From assembly GCA_022496805.1 (NCBI GenBank), contig CM040103.1:10558001-10622000 (forward strand): a stretch of 64,000 bases of DNA, written 5' to 3'. Below the pieces are notes generated by a model. That model ran no database searches. It saw nothing but the letters and a program-made list of their open reading frames with translations, and was not told where the DNA came from. Positions 48,201 through 58,257 of the stretch are shown in pieces. Every line of letters starts with the position of its first letter. Positions within the stretch are counted from its first letter, which is position 1. The stretch comes from Pohlia nutans. Its lineage: Eukaryota; Streptophyta; Bryopsida; Bryales; Mniaceae. A program made the position numbers and the translations under genes.

Positions 48201-49410
48201 ACCTGAGAGGTTTGTGCAACAAGGTAAAGAGCACCTTGTTTGTAAGTTGCAAAAATCATTGTATGGGTTGAAACAATCTCCAAGAGCGTGGTACCAAAAG
48301 ATTGACACGTTCTTGCTTGCACACGGGTTTACTAGGAGCATTGCGGATCATAGTCTCTACTTCATGCAAGAGGGGCAAAATGTGGTGATTGTGATCATAT
48401 ATGTTGATGATTTGATCATTCTTGCAAGCCTCATGAGTTTAATGAATGCATTAAAAGGCATGCTTGAGAGAGAGTACGAGATGAGTGATCTTGGAGAATT
48501 GCACTTTTGTCTTGGTGTTGAGTTTGTGCGTGATAGGGCTACACGCACTATCACCATGAGTCAAGGCAAGTATGTGATGGACGTGCTCAAGAGATTCGGG
48601 ATGGAGGATTGTAAGCCCGTGGCAACACCATTGGATGCAAACTCCAAGCTCGTCAAGCTTTCGGAGGAGGAGTATGCGATGGAGGCTAAATCGATGGCGG
48701 AGGTGCCATACAAGCAAGCGGTGGGGTCGTTGATGTATGCGATGATTGCGACACGGCCCGACCTTGCGTATCCAATTAGCGTGGTGAGTCAACACATGGC
48801 GAGACCGGGCTCGATGCATTGGATGACGGTCAAGAGGATCATGCGTTATTTGAGGGGCACAAGCGATGTGAAGTTGTGTCTTGGAGGCAAAGACATTGTG
48901 TTGAGCGGCTATTGTGACGCGGACTACGCGGGAGACACGAGCGATCGAAGATCGACAACGGGCTACATGTTCAAGGTTGGATCGGGAGCGGTGTCGTGGA
49001 ATAGCAAGCGGCAACAAACGACGGCGACATCAACGGTGGAGGCCGAGTACATGGCTACGAGCCATGCCACGAAGGAGGCCATTTGGTTGAGGCAACTAAT
49101 GGTGGATGTGGGTTGCACACAAGGTGAGGCTACAACGATTATGTGTGACAACCAAGGGTGCATTTCACTTGCAAAGAACCCTACACATCATTCACGTACG
49201 AAGCACATTGATGTGCAATACCACTTCATTCAGGAGAAGTTGGAATTGGGAGTTATACATTTGGAGTATTGCCCAACGGAGCACATGGTGGCGGATGTGC
49301 TCACAAAGGGTCTTTGTAGAGACCGACACCAACGATTAGTAATAGCATTTGGACTTAGAGGCTTTGGCTCTACGCAAAGTGGGAGTATTGAGGTAATTGA
49401 TGCAACGTAG
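45265..49410 (+). CDS. Copia Gag-Pol polyprotein, intact
   Basis: The 1,381-residue frame runs from MASFEGEG at 45265. Gag (about 1-220) ends in a CCHC knuckle, CFYCGKKGHIAKFC (224-237). A ten-residue unit (ASMSDGIEGD) is then repeated two and a half times. Protease follows with VDSGATSH. Integrase has HRRLGHLN...CEGCIEGK and the DDE residues in HSDVCGP, SDNGGEY and QNGVAERANRT. Reverse transcriptase has MDVKTAFLNGDLEED and IYVDDLI. RNase H has YCDADYAGD, TVEAEYMA and MCDNQGC, ending with the HIDVQYHFIQ block. The stop lies inside the 3' LTR, so the last residues (IEVIDAT) are LTR-encoded. About 600 bases of leader separate the primer-binding site from the start. I chose the ATG at 45265; a GTG three codons upstream is in frame but not needed. 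No disabling change was seen. Confidence 0.96.
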   Translation: MASFEGEGPKVVDKFDGVNFHLWKFKMEMVMAEKELWEIVEGSEEPPFSSTDPRIMQAYTRREKKAFAILALNLADSQLAHIRSCKTPAEAWSKLCNIHEAKTLANILFLRRKFFTIKMGEEDDMLAHINKVKALADQLNGCDVSVTDGDIVMTLLESLPSSYEYLIVAMESRPITELTLDYVTSRLLHELSRRKENESREDGAALVAKQSKNGGGGSSSDKVCFYCGKKGHIAKFCFKRKRDEKGESANNTKTRDDDEYAFTARYEASMSDGIEGDASMSDGIEGDASMSDWIEVGDEYANMASNVSCNGSTSDWIVDSGATSHMSPHKTCFHSYALINPRRVILGDDTVLEAVGKGQIVVDTEVRGRVKTITIKDILHVPKLTANLLSVRQLVAKHLRVEFSDKGCYVLSPSRDEVAIIEEHEGLYHIKFSKVHSKESAALAHSNLKDDKLALWHRRLGHLNIKSVKILRGMVSGMDLHQLKVDASTFTCEGCIEGKQQRLPFTGEGATRATKVLEIVHSDVCGPMKTTSMGGCKYFVTFIDDFSRKIWLYPIKAKSECFEKFKEFKTLVENQSKLKIKVFRSDNGGEYMSKKFDELLKNEGIARQTSAPYTPQQNGVAERANRTIVEMARSMLHAQNLKLDLWAEAVVNAVYTRNRCSTSAVEGMTPEQAWSGRQPCVAHMRIFGCIAYAKVPDERRTKLEAKALKCVFLGYFEGTKAYRLMSVDTRKIIRSRDVTFCEESTMEAPLEVGPSGSSGDVLVDTPSKSPSVVDVGDDDGDDEAGDTEVVEAPSSSKAKNGAKGTQEEQVSSSERRYPERSRKPPGEWWKNHIFPQVEDEHANVALSDGPLTIREAMQGEDAVKWERAMQEEYDSLIANGTWQLTPIPKDRNPIGCKWVFRTKRDVSGIVVRHKARLVAKGFAQVHGVDFHETFAPVAKFTTIRCILAIGAALDLEMHQMDVKTAFLNGDLEEDIYMVQPERFVQQGKEHLVCKLQKSLYGLKQSPRAWYQKIDTFLLAHGFTRSIADHSLYFMQEGQNVVIVIIYVDDLIILASLMSLMNALKGMLEREYEMSDLGELHFCLGVEFVRDRATRTITMSQGKYVMDVLKRFGMEDCKPVATPLDANSKLVKLSEEEYAMEAKSMAEVPYKQAVGSLMYAMIATRPDLAYPISVVSQHMARPGSMHWMTVKRIMRYLRGTSDVKLCLGGKDIVLSGYCDADYAGDTSDRRSTTGYMFKVGSGAVSWNSKRQQTTATSTVEAEYMATSHATKEAIWLRQLMVDVGCTQGEATTIMCDNQGCISLAKNPTHHSRTKHIDVQYHFIQEKLELGVIHLEYCPTEHMVADVLTKGLCRDRHQRLVIAFGLRGFGSTQSGSIEVIDAT

Positions 49411-49643
49411 TATTGCTAGAAGCCAAAGACGTACGGGTGCTAAATAATGGTGTGTGGGAGGAGGGGTTAGGCATGGGCTGATCTCTAGAGTGTCCTTGTG
49501 ATGAGTTATCCCATATGGTTTGTCCATGGTGACCTCCTAGTGTACACTACTTAAGGTGGAAGGCCTTTGAGTAAAGATCATCTCTTTCTACGCATTCCTT
49601 GTGTTTGTGTGTGTGCCTTGTGCAATCTTCTCTACCTTCAATA
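49386..49643 (+). repeat. Copia 1, 3' LTR
   Basis: Follows the polypurine tract AAAGTGGGAG. Identical by eye to the 5' LTR and of the same length. Confidence 0.95.
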
Positions 49644-51954
49644 GCTACTTGGTGGTCCCAGGTACAATCTAAGTTTTCTCTACCAAGTTATCTAAGTTTT
49701 CTATTAGTGCTCCCACAATTTGACTTTGGATTCTTATATCACATTGTTATCATTTCATTACATCTTTCTCAAATCTTAAATTATCTGCAGTTGACCATGG
49801 AAGTTGGGATCATTTTCAAGTGCATTATTCGAGATCAAAAGGTCACAATCGATTACCACCCAGACGGTAGAGACCCAATACCCACCATCTATGATTACAT
49901 TGAAGAAATGCGAATTTCACTCTGGGACACTGCTTTCTACAGAGAATTTGCTGTTGATAAAGGGATTCACAAGAACAATACGGTTGACAAGCAATATCTG
50001 TTCAAACCTGCATTGCACCGTGTCTTGTACCGATACTTTAAGTACATTTTGTTTCCGGAAAAGGCCATGTCTAGGTCCCCTCCATTATTTGTGAACTATC
50101 TTGATGAAGAAAGTGATGAGTTCATGCTCACAGAAGGGCTTATGAAACAGTGGGATATTGTGCACTGGGACCGCTGTGGGTGGTACTTAGATTGTCCACT
50201 TACCAAGCCTCCTTCATTTGACATTGCCCTGCGAGACTCCCTCGAGCCTAGTCTGATTGGAACAGGTACACAAAAGGACACAGCAATTCCTGAGAAGGAA
50301 GCTGCTTCGACGCAGAAGGCAACCACGACATCCAAGCGTGGTTCAAAACGCAAGGCTGATGCTGTTGAGACCTCTACCATAGCGGCTGCAGTTCCATCTA
50401 CTCCCACTGTTGCCAATGCCGCACCACAACCACCAGCACAAAGTCGACCTCCACCGGTGGAGACCCCAGCTGTGACAGCTGCGGAGCCTGCAACGAAGAA
50501 GGTGAAGTTGTCCAATGCAGGCCCTTCTACTCCAACGGTGTTCCTTTCTCCCCCGAAACGAGCACCCATGTTGAGCAAGCCCGGTGTTAGTGTTTCAGAG
50601 TACACTTGTCTTCACCTTCTTGTCAACGACTCTTTCTTGCGAATGGCAGATGAGAAGAAGAAATCTGGTCAATTCTGCCCAGAGTATAATCAGATCGTGG
50701 AGTTTTTGAAGAAGGTGAGAACTACTTCTATATTTTTTTGGTCTACCGTTTGCCAATTGTTATTAGTTTGTGTATTGTAGTCTCAATATTTGAGTCTCTA
50801 TGTTATAATGAGATCGTGGAGTTATTGAAGAATGTGAACACTACATTATGTTTTTGAATCATTGTTTGCCAATTAGTATTAGTTAGTGGATTTTAGTCTC
50901 AATATTTAATTCTCCAAGTTTCCTCATTGTGATATAGGTTTCTGGCTCTAGACAGCTATTCTTTGACGGTAAGGCTGTAGAGAAACCGGGAGTTGATCTA
51001 CTTATTGCAGAGTATCCAGATGGCTTGAGGGTCCCCGGTGTTTCGGACCCTCCATCTCAGGTTCCTAATTGGAATGAGAGTCTTGAGGGTTTTTTGAAGG
51101 TCACCATGGGATTTGCGTATGCTTATCTCCATGACGATGGTGCATTTATCCTTTTTTACCCTGACAGTCCTATTGTCAAAAAAGAAGTAATGTCCTATTT
51201 TAAAAACTATAAGATGAAAGTAGTTGATGAGTGGACAATCATCAACTACCTCCATCTAGCGAATCCGCTCCATCCATCTAAAAATGTGAGCTCCTCTAAC
51301 TTTTTAAACTTTCTTCAAATTGAATTTCTAGGACATGTTCTGTAATATGACACCGTATGTATTAATATTGATTGTTTTTATTGTAGACTTTGAAGTACAA
51401 GGCGGTTCTTCTTGCCCGTGATGTTCCCTCTACTGCTGCCCGTCAGCCCCCACCTCTAGTTATTGTAAAAGACCCGTCCATTCCGCAGGTCGACCTAGCG
51501 TGCGATGACATTCTTTTCAACGCTGTGACGCTGGAGTCACAGCTGTTGAGGAAGGATACAGGGAGACCATGGCGTGGTCCCAAAGAGAAGTCAGAGGTGT
51601 TGATGAAACTGTTTGTGTATGGTTTAATTCCAGAGAACGGTATTGTAGCAGACCTAACGGCATCCACAGGTAATTTCATTCTCCTTCATTTACTTCTAGA
51701 AGTAATATCATGTGACCTTAAACCCTTTGTTTCTAATAAACCTTTTCTACTCTATTGTGCAGGTGCGTCTATTCGTGCAGCACGGGCTTGCAACCGTCAC
51801 ATTGTCGCACTTGAAAGCGACTCAAAGCTATTTGCTGAGGTCTTGAAGCCCCTCATTGCTCCTCAGACCCGTACAGCGCCACTTGAGACCGCTCACATCA
51901 ACCTTCCTGATTCCGATGATGAGACCGTTCCTGACGAGCCCCTTGACTGTCCAT

Positions 51955-51964
51955 GTGAGTAAGT
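51955..51964 (+). promoter_or_regulatory. Overlapping 5' splice sites (tandem donor)
   Basis: GTGAGT (51955) and GTAAGT (51959) are both consensus donors four bases apart. With the acceptor at 52056, the second keeps the frame open to 52306 (82 more codons). The first gives Phe and an immediate TGA. Confidence 0.55.
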
Positions 51965-52449
51965 TTCAATGTTTATTTAATGCACCCTGCAAATACTAGT
52001 TAGTACATCTTCTTCTGAATACGTTTTTCTAATACTTTTACACTGTATATTTGCAGTTTGACAAGGAATAAACCACTACAACGGAGCCGTTTTAACCTTA
52101 GAAAGTCCTTGCAGAGTTTGGTAAGCCCTAATAGTTCCCCTCAAGGACTTCCTGTGTACGCAGAAGCATTGGCAACAGCATTTGCCAATGCTAGTCCTAG
52201 CCCTAGTGGTTCTTCATGCTATTCTACACCGCTTCGACATTATGATCCTCGTGTGCTTTCATATGTCGATGTGAGTGCTATCGAATCTGATACGGATTCA
52301 CTTTGATTGTACGGATTGAGTATTTATTTATTTCCACATTATTTCTTGATTCTATAACGAGTATGAATGCATTTCTGTTAGTTTCCTAAACGAGCGATTG
52401 CTGTTTGAAGCTAATAAATTCCACTAATTACTCTAAAAATACACACTAA

Positions 52450-52593
52450 ATTCCACGGCTATAGGTACTCATTCTAAATCAATGTTTCATAAATACTCAC
52501 TAATTACACCTAAATCCGCTGTAATAGGAGGTCCTTTAAAATCCAACAGCCCGAAATTTTTCCAAAAATCTCTGCTCACTGCTCACTGCTCAC
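52450..52593 (-). repeat. Right terminal/subterminal repeats of the candidate element
   Basis: Read inward on the minus strand: three GTGAGC heptads (52593-52574), AGAGATTT, then CCTATTACAGCGGATTTAGG (52528-52509) and GTACCTATAGCCGTGGAAT (52469-52451). These match the left-end motifs in inverted orientation. Confidence 0.58.
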
Positions 52594-53784
52594 GTAATAA
52601 CATTTCCCATGTCGAGGCCACTATCAAATCTTTCCTAATCTCCTAGTGTGTCTCAATCCATGCACAATTAGGTAACGGCAATTTACGGTGACGCGATTGA
52701 TCTTGATTTCCTGGGGTTTTCCTTCGTAGGTAAAAAGATATTACTTTTTACCTCTTTATTAATTTGTGATTGCCCTCCATAATTCTATTACTCTGCTGAT
52801 TTGCACAGGGTGTTCACTGAACCGGTTATTCGGAAATTAGAATTAGTATTCACTCGTCGTCCTAATTAACTTGTTGAAGTTGTTGTTTACATTTTTGAAA
52901 AAAATCAAGTGTAGCCAGACTCGCCAATCGTAGCTTGTACGTGATTTACTAATTTGACCTCTCATATACATACGGTCAAGACACATAACCGGTCAAATAC
53001 GACATTTTGTCGTTTTCTATACTTGGGATAAATGATTTGATATGTTGATTGTTTTCCTTCTTTATAACTACAGAAATTATGAATTTTTCATATTTAATAA
53101 ATATTTTTAATTTAATTTGTTAAATAACTACAAAAATTTAAAGTTCAAAGTTTTAGATGTACCTAAAATCAATCATATGCTCTAATGTACAAATGTGGTA
53201 CATACTCCCTTTTAAAAACCTATAAATCAAGATTGATCGGCATTGCGTACGTGCTTGGGTATGGGTGTCTCAAACTTGGTGACATTTCAATCATATTGAA
53301 CCAAAACATTCTTTTTATGGTGCTCTTAATTGCATTGAAACAAAAGTTTGTTATAGCCCAATTACAGTAATTATATACATACTCCACAATTTACTACAAG
53401 TAGGAATGATTTGAATATCGTTTTTTCTTCCCCATAACGGATGCAAAACTGAATATGTTATTCACATTCACTGCATGCGCAATTTAGCCTTCATAACACA
53501 CCTTACTTTATTACATGACATTGTAATCCCAATCTCTTATTTTGGAACCTAATTATGTTTTAAAGTACGCACACACTACACTGTGCACTGTGTATATTTG
53601 AAGATGAACACCAAAAAAAGAAGTAAATATGGATGTCATTTTGGGCTTGTTTATGGTGCACATGTAATAGATATAAAATAAATTGCTAAATACATATGTT
53701 ATTTTGGGATTGTTCATGGTCCACATATTATAGACATTTATAAGCAACTAATATGGTTAGTCTTCTGTTTTCAGATATCTTACA
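52594..53784. other. Intergenic region upstream of the CACTA transposase
   Basis: No gene recognised. Two 63-bp near-copies (about 53627-53689 and 53690-53752, sharing CATTTTGGGCTTGTTTATGG-like text) lie just before the first coding exon and may be subterminal repeats of the CACTA element. Confidence 0.45.
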
Positions 53785-54943
53785 ATGCCTAGGGATTATA
53801 AGCCGATTGGGGTGGAGCGGTACACCCCCGCAAGTCCTTCTGCATTGCCAAATGTGATCCCCCCTACACCTACCAGTCCCACACGAGCGAGGAAGCGAAA
53901 GGGAAGAAAAAATAAGGACCGTGAAGAAGTACCACTCAATCCTGTTTACAAAGTATTTTGTCCATGTTGCAAATGTGCTAGGAACGATAAACCGCAACTA
54001 CGACTATTAAAAATTGTGGAAGACCATGTTCGATTGCACAACACTTCAAGTAAATATCAGGTGCACTCACCGCCATGACATTATGAATTTTGTTTTCTAA
54101 GCACATGTGATGTTTGGATGGTCATTTGTTATACAACATAGCATGGTTTGTCTCACTCGACTGTTTTGAGCCGGTATCCGTCGAGGAGACAAACCAAGCT
54201 CAATGTGCTCAACGGCACGGGTTTCACTAGTACTCAATACCACAAATGTGGTGAAGATATGTATGTGATTGTTTTCATACCTTTGTTCATGGATTTTCAG
54301 TGCAACTAACAGTATATTATATAACAATTCTTTGCAAAAATATACATAACATACATAAAAAAAAATCTTTGCGAAAATATACATAACATACATTAAAAAA
54401 AAATTGTAGTACGAACTGTAATAATATATATACCAGTTTCACTGCTAGCAGAAGTCTCTGATGCTATGAGAAACAGAATGCACAGGCTGCAAATGATGAC
54501 CATCACATAGAACTGTGCTACTAAGCTGTGAAAACTGCTTCACATTGTATGAAATGCTTAATAACAGACTAAATATGACTTTTTTACGGGGTTGGAAAAA
54601 TTTCCTCACCAATGTGAAATCATACAGCTGTAAATGGTAAAAAGCCGGGGTAGTTTTTTTTCCAATTTGTATGCACTGAATCATATGAAATCATGTCATC
54701 ATGACTGTGAAATATGCACCTTTTCTATATTAATTTATCCAGAATATATAATTACTCACAATTTCATAGATTACAGAATTCAAAACATAGCGTACGTTTA
54801 TCTGTGAGGAAGTTGTTTCTCTTCTAATTTTCTGTAATCTTTGTTCCTAATTTTTACCATACTTCCTTAAACAACATAGTTGCACTAAAATGGGTACTTG
54901 CAGAACTCATGTTTTCTGTTCTAAAATAAAAATCTACCTGTCA

Positions 54944-55478
54944 ACCCCTAAATGTCCTCACCTATTTCGTAAAAGTCAAATCATTACAATTTGCGTACTT
55001 TAAATATCCAATGGGTGATTATAATTTATCATTCGAAGTCATCAACATTATGAAGGTTTACCAAAAATTTCAACATGACTGGAAGATATTTTGAATGTTT
55101 ACAAATTTTATTATGTAAACAAAATAAAAATTCAAAATAAATATATGATTGTCAAATTTAATATGAAAAAATGTATATAAGGTAGATAAATGTTACATTG
55201 ACAAGTAGTAAAAATATGATAGTAAAGAAAATAAAAGAGACCTATGTATGGAGCATTTTCATAAAGCCCTTTGTATTTTGAACACTCAAATTGCAAATTT
55301 CTCTACGGTGGGAAAACTTCAAATGATGTCTATTATCCAATCCCAATGGTAAAAAGATGTATCATAACTTAGCTTAAACATCTAATGAAAACACCAACTA
55401 CTCTAAAGCTTAAACAATTAATTTTTGAACGATTCACCCAAAATCAAGCATAATATGGTTGATTTGGCACTTAGGGGT
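54944..55478 (+). mobile_element. TA-flanked MITE, copy A (intron 1 of CACTA gene)
   Basis: The copy starts ACCCCTAAATGTCC and ends GGCACTTAGGGGT, imperfect inverted termini. It is followed by TA and preceded by CA, probably a mutated TA. At 535 bp it is non-coding. TA duplication fits Tc1/mariner-type MITEs. Confidence 0.75.
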
Positions 55479-56070
55479 TAATTAAACTAATGTCATTTTA
55501 ATATCAATCATAGACTATACGGTAAACATATGGAAAGAAAATCGACTCCACCGTAATCTAATCTTATATTTTCAAATCTTTGTAATGTACTTCATAGAAT
55601 ATGTGTCGTAATCAGTCTAAAAACCTATCATATAAGTGACATGAGAACATGATCACGATGTACTAGATCGCATTTTTTATGCACATCATTTCTGAAATAT
55701 GTAGAAATCAATCTCCTACACAACTACTTACTATTTCCCCTTCATAGTAAATTAGAAATTGGCAATGCAACAAACAATAGTCCATATGGGTTCATGTCAT
55801 ATTGACTCAAAGATCATTTGTAGAGGACAAAACATTGCTATAATCTTGAATATATTGAAATGTAGGCATAACCAATAGAGAAGCTTGTGAATCATTAGTT
55901 ACTTATTGTACAAGTGAGGTATGTGCCCAACGAGAATGGGGAATTTTATTAGTGATATCTATGATACATGTGAGCCACTTTGACACAAACTAGTACCGTT
56001 TGTTAACTACATTAGTAATACAAACAAATCCACATCTATCTTCAGTCTTCCAATTATACTTACATACAAA

Positions 56071-56094
56071 CATATATATATATATATATATATA
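56071..56094. repeat. (TA)n microsatellite
   Basis: An uninterrupted TA tract of about 12 units inside an intron of the CACTA gene. Confidence 0.85.
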
Positions 56095-57720
56095 CATCTA
56101 TGTATCTCTTTATCATTGTATATATACGTAAAAAAATTTATCACAGTTTGATTAAACGCACAAATATTCTTATATCTTTGGTATGTCATTGAATTCGGAA
56201 CATGTGCTTCCTTGATACGTTTCAATTATTATTTAAAATGTGTTATATTTCTTTCCAAAAATAATGTAAAAAAACTTAACAGAAATAATTATTTCTAATT
56301 TGAATAACTATGTATTGTCCTATACTGGCTTTCAGTCTGTTTATTGTGATTTCAGATTCAAAGATAAATGTGACATGTACTTCTTTCTGCTTGGCTTTCT
56401 CCCATTGTACAAGTGACGAGGCTGAAACAGGCTTGCACTATCTCGCTGGGGCTTTTAATGAAAGAATTCTCACTGATTTCTGTGATGGCAGGCCTTGTTC
56501 AATGCTCAAATGATGGTTGTTGACCCTGATTGGGTCAATTGGGAAGACTCCCACAATGTATCCTTGCCATCAACATCAACAAGAGTGGAATTTGAAGCCG
56601 ACCTCACGAATGACGATGAAGTCACCACGTGGGATGAAAACTTTGTGCTGCATGACTATATGCAAATGTTGCGTGGGGAAGATGGACCAGTGCTTTCTAC
56701 AGGCGAACATAACAAAGGTCCAGATTTGTCTTTCCTAGAAGCAGAGGCAGCAACAATGATATTTGATGGTGCAGATGTCAGCAGACTTGAAATTATATTT
56801 TTGTTGCTCAGCATCCAAGTAGAGAAGAAAATATCAAATATTGCCATGGATGCCATTTTTTAAACCATTTTTGAGAAGGTCATTCCAAGCAACCTTAATT
56901 CAAAAATGCCAATGTCACGAGCAGAAGCAAGAAAGATTTTGACAAACGTCGGCCTAGACTACAAGCTATACGATGCTTGTCCCTGTGACGACACGCTTTA
57001 CTATGGTCCAATAAAAGCGAATTGGAAATTCTGTCCAAAGTGCAACCTGTCACGTTACACAGATACCACGCAGAAGAAAAATGTGCCAAGAAAGGTAACT
57101 AAAAGTAAACAAAAAAGATGTAGATTGAATATTTGTTGTTAAATAAATTATTTTCAAAAAAAAATGTTTAATTAAAATACCTATTCTATGGACTCTACAA
57201 TGTTGTTCTAAGCTTGTGTGTATTGGGGTGCTTGCAGAAGATGTGGTATTTCCCTTTGATTCCTAGGCTTCTGGCATATTACCGAAGTAGCACCCTATTT
57301 CCTATGATGGTTTGGCATCGGGATAATCGTAGTCAGGACGACATTATGAAGATTCCTGCAGATAGTCCAACATGGCAATTTGTTGAAGAGAAGTATCCTC
57401 AAATGCAAGATGCTCGTAGTGTTTGGTTGGAACTCGGAATAGATGGCTTGAACCCCTATGGGCACAACTCTGCTAGCCATTCTATATGGCCGGTTACACT
57501 AACTCTTTTGAATTTGAATCCTAAACTGGCTACTCACAAGGGCCACATTCAACTCTCCATGATTGTACCAGGTAAAAATGCATCCTTTTTTTATTTTAAT
57601 AGGTTATGGTTTTTTGCGCTTGTAATTTTTTATATTAACCTAATTCATTCACCTAGCAAATATTTTTAAATGTTCAGATATTGATAAAGTGATGTGAATA
57701 TTTTTCTAATTTTGATGTTA

Positions 57721-58257
57721 ACCCCTAAATGTCCTCATCTATTCTGGAACAGTCAAATGACTACAATTTGCATACTTGAAATATCACATTGGATGATTCA
57801 TAATTTCTCATTGATAGTCATCAGCATTATGAATGTATAACTAAAATTTCCACACGATTGGAAGATATGTTGAACATTTACAGATTTTATTTTGTGAACA
57901 AGATAAAAATTCAAAATAAATATTTTTTGTCAAATTTAATATGAAAAAATGTATTTAAGGTACATAAAAGTGACATTGACAAGTAGTAAAAATATGAAAG
58001 TGAAGAAAATAAAATAGACATATGATTGGACCATCCTTAGTAAGCCCTTTGTATTATGGACACTCAAATTGCAAATCTCTCACGAGTTTCAAAACTTAAA
58101 ATGAAATCTATTATCCAATCCGAACGGTCAGGAGATGTATCAGAACTTAACTTAAATATCTCATGAAAATACCAACTACATTAAAGCTTAAACACAAGAG
58201 TTTTTGGACTTTTGACCAAAAATCAAGCATAATATAGTTGATTGGGCACTTAGGGGT
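57721..58257 (+). mobile_element. TA-flanked MITE, copy B
   Basis: The 537-bp copy has termini ACCCCTAAATGTCC and GGGCACTTAGGGGT and is flanked by TA on both sides (57719-57720, 58258-58259). It aligns with copy A throughout, in the same orientation, and fills more than half of the intron between 57571 and 58551. Confidence 0.82.

Larger units (their letters stand above)
44181..49643 (+). mobile_element. Ty1/Copia retrotransposon 1, young and complete
   Basis: Two 258-bp LTRs (44181-44438, 49386-49643) look identical base for base. They begin TATTGAGG and end CCTTCAATA. The target duplication GCTAC is perfect (44176-44180, 49644-49648). The primer-binding site, the single 1,381-codon polyprotein and the polypurine tract AAAGTGGGAG (49376-49385) are all intact. 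Every component for autonomous retrotransposition appears present. The insertion lies in the coding part of exon 4 of the ParB-methyltransferase gene, in the same orientation as that gene. Confidence 0.97.
42652..52306 (+). pseudogene. ParB/Srx-like plus DNA N6/N4-methyltransferase-like fusion gene, split by Copia 1
   Basis: Nine exons with GT..AG introns join in phase: 42652-42697, 42785-43388, 43481-43682, 43777-44180 plus 49649-49661, 49791-50714, 50938-51285, 51387-51669, 51763-51958, 52057-52306. Ignoring the insertion this is 1,089 residues without a stop. Residues ~78-200 end in HVWDGNHRVQAW (DGNHR at 168-172), the ParB/sulfiredoxin-fold signature. Residues ~590-690 are a Pro/Ala/Thr-rich linker with basic, NLS-like KRGSKRK. 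Residues ~740-970 follow a beta-class DNA methyltransferase: motif IV-like SDPPS (767-771), a DDGAFILFYPDSP strand, the RGPKEKSEVL segment, then motif I-like VADLTASTGAS (934-944) and ALESD. Motifs IV (usually DPPY/W) and I (usually FxGxG) are divergent, so catalysis is uncertain. A Copia element interrupts residue 419. Adjacent donors at 51955 and 51959 would give two C-termini. Confidence 0.75.
34981..52593. mobile_element. Candidate 17.6-kb DNA transposon carrying a transposase and a ParB-methyltransferase gene
   Basis: Seen: the left end (34981-35016) has heptads GGGAGC/GGTGAGCAGTGAGC then GGAGAAAT. The right end, read inward, has GTGAGCAGTGAGCAGTGAGC then AGAGATTT. Further in, both ends carry CCTATNACCGTGG-like motifs in inverted orientation (35109, 35133 and 35198 on the left; 52533-52507 and 52470-52450 on the right). 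Between the ends lie a SWIM/MULE-like transposase running left and a ParB-methyltransferase gene running right, diverging from a central 148-bp satellite. Without the inserted Copia the unit would be about 12.1 kb. Inferred: one mobile element. Against this: no flanking target duplication was found and the termini are only partly similar, so the ends could belong to separate insertions. Confidence 0.5.

Noticed and set aside
45174..49163. Antisense open frames within Copia 1
   Set aside because: They are shadows of the strongly coding plus-strand polyprotein.
56310..56513. Separate small gene before the second CACTA exon
   Set aside because: It runs through a clear acceptor (GATGGCAG at 56491) into the CACTA exon in another frame.
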